DNA from: Treponema sp.
GTDB lineage: Bacteria > Spirochaetota > Spirochaetia > Treponematales > Treponemataceae
Assembly: GCA_017525605.1 (NCBI GenBank)
Contig: JAFXSM010000001.1
Coordinates: forward strand, 1 to 64,000
DNA length: 64,000 nt
Reading direction: 5' to 3'
Shown here one piece after another: positions 61,539 through 64,000 of the stretch (position 1 is its first letter; each line of letters opens with the position of its first letter). The position numbers and the translations under genes were made by a program. The notes under the pieces were generated by a model, which saw nothing but the letters and a program-made list of their open reading frames with translations, did not search any database and had not been told where the DNA came from.

Positions 61539-62054
61539 TTACGGTGTCATGGACGCAATAAATATAAATTCAAAAAGTGCGATTCTTAGCGGATTTGCAA
61601 GGCAGGCATAGTATTTTATTGGCTTTGCCACCGAGCTTCTGATAACAGCACGCTCCCATGCAATCTGACCTAAAATCAAAATCAGAATAATGATAGAAGA
61701 CAGAAGGAAAAGCAGGCATGAAATAATATCATTCGAAAAACGGACAAACGAATCCACTGTGAACATAATCGTTGCAACTAGGGCAAAAATCAGAAATATA
61801 TTTTCAAGATACATAGGAATCAGCCAGTTCTTCGAAACCGAAAGTTCTTTCAGCTCACTTTTATGCTTTTTATCAGATATCATTCCAACAATAGAATTGA
61901 TTGCAAGGTAAATCGAAGTACAAAAAATGTAATTAAGCAAAATAACAAAAATCTGAACGCTATGCCGGAAGCAATAACAAAGGGCAATCGGAGCAAGCGA
62001 AACGCAAATATCAAAAATCCAGTAAACTGTCAGAAAGATTCTATGCTTCATCAT
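61539..62054 (-). CDS. Hypothetical four-span membrane protein
   Basis: A 171-residue integral membrane protein with four hydrophobic segments (about residues 7-27, 35-56, 80-100, 112-134). No family recognised. GAGGG precedes the paired ATGs at 62054/62051. The 30-nt motif at 62063 covers its ribosome binding site region. Confidence 0.65.
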   Translation of the reverse strand: MMKHRIFLTVYWIFDICVSLAPIALCYCFRHSVQIFVILLNYIFCTSIYLAINSIVGMISDKKHKSELKELSVSKNWLIPMYLENIFLIFALVATIMFTVDSFVRFSNDIISCLLFLLSSIIILILILGQIAWERAVIRSSVAKPIKYYACLANPLRIALFEFIFIASMTP

Positions 62055-62062
62055 TCACCCTC

Positions 62063-62092
62063 AAAACAAACGGATTGGTTCATCGCTGACGC
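62063..62092. repeat. Recurring 30-nt motif, copy 1 of the small-gene run
   Basis: aaaacaaacggattggttca onward; 27 of 30 bases match 62515-62544. It lies just upstream of the minus-strand gene starting at 62054. Confidence 0.75.
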
Positions 62093-62245
62093 AATTTCAT
62101 TTCGGCAAGCCACTTAACAACAACTAAAAACATTCCGAAAATATAAACTAGCACAGTCATAAGAGAAATCTGAAAGAACTGGCGGTTGCTCTTCAAAGCT
62201 CACCGATGTCGAAAGATGTCGGAATTTACTTCTGGAGGGCGTGCA

Positions 62246-62314
62246 ATGACAGCAAGAATCATTATGATTTTGGCTATCGTCTGCTTCTTTTTGGCAGGCT
62301 ATATAGCGTGGTAA
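62246..62314 (+). CDS. 22-residue membrane peptide
   Basis: The frame has ATG, 22 codons and TAA. It starts MTARIIMILAIVCFFLAGYI and is a single hydrophobic span with one Arg near the N-terminus. GGAGGG (62234-62239) is 6 nt upstream, as good as any ribosome binding site in the window, and a strong terminator follows 40 nt later, so it forms a complete small transcription unit. Type I toxins and small regulatory membrane peptides look like this; which one it is cannot be told. The 500-nt gap 62055-62554 otherwise holds only the motif copies and the terminator. Confidence 0.6.
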   Translation: MTARIIMILAIVCFFLAGYIAW

Positions 62315-62353
62315 ATTGCACCTCTCTTGCTTTTATGTAAGAGATTTAAAGAG

Positions 62354-62392
62354 AAAAGCCGCCGAAGTCTTACAAAAACTTGGCGGCTTTTT
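62354..62392 (+). terminator. Rho-independent terminator behind the small peptide gene
   Basis: aaaagccgcc pairs with ggcggcttttt around an inner aagt/actt stem (one bulge), ending in a T-run. Confidence 0.85.
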
Positions 62393-62514
62393 CGTAACAA
62401 CAACGAAGACCAGCCGCAGTTCTGGGAAATGTTTGCTGCATTTCCGTGGCTGTGCTTCTTTTTTAATATATCGGATATCGCTTAAAAAATCCACAGAACA
62501 TTTAAAAGCTGAAT

Positions 62515-62544
62515 AAAACAAACGGATTTGTTCATCGCTAACGC
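62515..62544. repeat. Recurring 30-nt motif, copy 2
   Basis: aaaacaaacggatttgttca then tcgctaacgc; it begins 452 nt after copy 1 and ends 10 nt before the 3' end of the next minus-strand gene. Confidence 0.75.
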
Positions 62545-62554
62545 GGATTCTTAG

Positions 62555-63040
62555 TTAAATTCCGCAGTGCATTATGCACTTGTCTTCAACCTTTGCTTTT
62601 GTGAACAAGTTAATGAGAGATTGCAATTTTTTCAGCATTTTTTCTTTGCTGATTTTTAGCATCTCGTAATGTCCGTCTTCATAATACCCTGCGGCATTTG
62701 GCGTTTCTGAATATTCAGTAATGTACTCCCCTTTTAGATGAATTTCATCAGGCGCAAATGTGAAAATTCCCAAAAGATGTTCAAGAAATTTAATAATATC
62801 GCTCAATTTTTCATTAGGAATTTTTGTAACGCCATAATAGCACAAGCCTTCTACATCGTCGTTTGTGCATGGATTGTGCATCGTGAAAAAGCTTATAAAA
62901 TCCGCAAAATATGAAATATAATCGTCGTGAACGGAAACATACTCAAATGTATCCTTGTTTTCAAAAAAATCCGATGTCAGATTAGTCCAGTTCGATTTAT
63001 TCAAATCACCAACAATTACAAATTCGTGGTTTAAGCTCAT
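62555..63040 (-). CDS. Hypothetical acidic protein
   Basis: A soluble 161-residue protein, not recognised. It starts MSLNHEFVIVGDLNKSNW, is rich in Tyr, Phe and acidic residues, and resembles small immunity-type or SMI1-like accessory proteins only in size and charge. GGAGGG lies 4 nt before the ATG at 63040; an in-frame start at 63130 lies inside the radical SAM gene and was rejected. It begins 26 nt after that gene's stop. Confidence 0.6.
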   Translation of the reverse strand: MSLNHEFVIVGDLNKSNWTNLTSDFFENKDTFEYVSVHDDYISYFADFISFFTMHNPCTNDDVEGLCYYGVTKIPNEKLSDIIKFLEHLLGIFTFAPDEIHLKGEYITEYSETPNAAGYYEDGHYEMLKISKEKMLKKLQSLINLFTKAKVEDKCIMHCGI

Positions 63041-63066
63041 TTTCCCTCCGTTTTTATCTGTAACCG

Positions 63067-64000
63067 CTATAAATACTTTCCCGCCAGCTGCGCAATTTTT
63101 CCGACGAGCTTGTATGAGATTATTTTGCACAAAATGTCAGTGAATTTTCCGAATTTCCGGTAAAACAGATTGAACGTAAGATACGCCGACCTTTGTTCCT
63201 TGCAGTCGGGAAGCCGTTTCCAGATGTTTTTGAGGCTGTAGACGTTGCGGTAAATCCAAAGATAGCCCTCGTACAATTCTTCTGCGCTCATGTTTTTCGG
63301 CTTGTAAACAACGTGCGCCGTGTTGTATTTTGAAAAATCCGTCGATGTGATTCTGTCCGCTTTTTTCAGTTCCTCGTAAACTTTCGTTCCGGGATATGGC
63401 GTGAGAATATGCGAGGTCACGGTTTCGATTTTGTTTTTTACAATCCAGTCCAGCGTCGTTTTGAACGTTTCCGTGCTGTCGCCGTCAAGCCCGAAGACAA
63501 AACTTCCGTGAATCATAATTCCGCGCCTGTGGATTTCAGAAATCGCGTTCTCATAGTTTTTGATGTTGTTCTGAACTTTATGCACGTTTGAAATGGACGA
63601 AGGATTTATGCTCTCAAATCCGATGAAAAGACTTTTGCAGCCAGCTTCTTTCATCAAATCCAAAAGCTCGCCGTCGTTCGCGACATTTATTGAAACTGCC
63701 GCATTCCACTTGATTTTTAAGGGCTTCAGCTCTTCAAGGAATTTTCTTGTCCATGCAGGATTCCCGATAAAATTGTCATCGATGAACATTATGTGCCGCA
63801 AATTTATTTTCTTTATGTCTGCAAGAACATCATCAATGTTTCGGTTTATGTATTTGTGATTTTTTGAGCTGTTATAGCAAAAATCACAACGAAAAGGACA
63901 TCCCCTGCTTGTATGAACGATGTTCGTGTATAGATATTTTGATTTTTTTACAAAATCATAAGCTGGGGAAACTATGTCGTCCGCGCTGAAATTTTCTTTG
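63067..64000 (-). CDS. Radical SAM protein (5' end outside window)
   Basis: The frame is open to the end of the window, so 310 C-terminal codons are seen. The [4Fe-4S] motif CPFRCDFC lies at bases 63894-63871 on the minus strand, followed by MFIDDNFIGNPAWTRKFLEEL, FIGFESINPSSISNVHK and GSFVFGLDGDSTETF, the TIM-barrel pattern of B12-binding-type radical SAM proteins. The missing N-terminus would hold the B12-binding domain if present. The C-terminal part (YEGYLWIYRNVYSLKNIWKR) fits the same group. The reaction is unknown. Confidence 0.85.
   Translation of the reverse strand, partial: KENFSADDIVSPAYDFVKKSKYLYTNIVHTSRGCPFRCDFCYNSSKNHKYINRNIDDVLADIKKINLRHIMFIDDNFIGNPAWTRKFLEELKPLKIKWNAAVSINVANDGELLDLMKEAGCKSLFIGFESINPSSISNVHKVQNNIKNYENAISEIHRRGIMIHGSFVFGLDGDSTETFKTTLDWIVKNKIETVTSHILTPYPGTKVYEELKKADRITSTDFSKYNTAHVVYKPKNMSAEELYEGYLWIYRNVYSLKNIWKRLPDCKEQRSAYLTFNLFYRKFGKFTDILCKIISYKLVGKIAQLAGKYL

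Noticed and set aside
1..64000. tRNA or rRNA genes
   Set aside because: No cloverleaf with a TTC-A/GTTCGA arm and no rRNA segment was noticed on either strand in the intergenic regions read; a covariance-model scan was not possible here.

Overview
The window (64 kb, about 45% G+C by eye, not computed) looks like a spirochaete chromosome, most likely a gut or oral Treponema. The support is the gene order tuf directly followed by rpsJ, an S10-spc-alpha cluster that ends in rpoA-rplQ without rpsD, adk, map or infA, a MurA with Asp in place of the catalytic Cys, two chemoreceptors (one a soluble receptor with a LacI-type sugar-sensor domain), and a treponeme-style lipoprotein with a Cys-only lipobox. 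No rRNA, tRNA or CRISPR array was found.

Bases 1-14570 are one co-oriented translation cluster: the 3' part of tuf, the S10 operon, the spc operon, secY, the alpha operon, and a 72-residue zinc-ribbon protein of unknown function, closed by a strong palindromic terminator at 14546-14567. Several true starts lie downstream of the longest reading frame and are given here from Shine-Dalgarno placement. rpmJ (37 codons) is present between secY and rpsM.

Bases 14590-39985 are core and housekeeping genes in short operons on both strands: a LacI-sensor chemoreceptor, hsp20 with an excellent sigma-54 promoter, transketolase, a PcfJ-like protein, lgt with a MinD/FlhG-type ATPase, a ctpA-rsmE-wecG-like operon with an orphan sigma-54-type AAA+ domain behind it, a TrmJ-like methyltransferase, an SDR enzyme, a STAS protein, a pair of LptF/G-shaped membrane proteins, murA, pepT, and a CPA2 antiporter fused to a PTS EIIA domain.

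Bases 39970-64000 are a mosaic of core genes (Na+/alanine symporter, der, a chemoreceptor, a giant acyl-CoA dehydratase activase fusion, a radical SAM enzyme running off the end) and accessory material. Accessory items are two clusters of a GC-rich ~142-bp repeat that bracket a 2.5-kb island; a truncated toxin-like gene with an intact small partner gene and a displaced 45-bp copy of that partner's 3' end; a DUF1703-type AAA/PD-(D/E)XK gene; a HipBA module with a large inverted-repeat operator; a 3.3-kb element with 20-bp terminal inverted repeats carrying an IS1595-type transposase, a BrnT-like protein and TnpB; and a run of small orphan genes separated by a recurring 30-nt motif, one of them a 22-residue membrane peptide with a strong ribosome binding site.

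A recurring signal is that many stand-alone genes have no Shine-Dalgarno and start 6-9 nt after a good -10 hexamer, which predicts leaderless or nearly leaderless mRNAs, whereas operon-internal genes have clear Shine-Dalgarno sequences.
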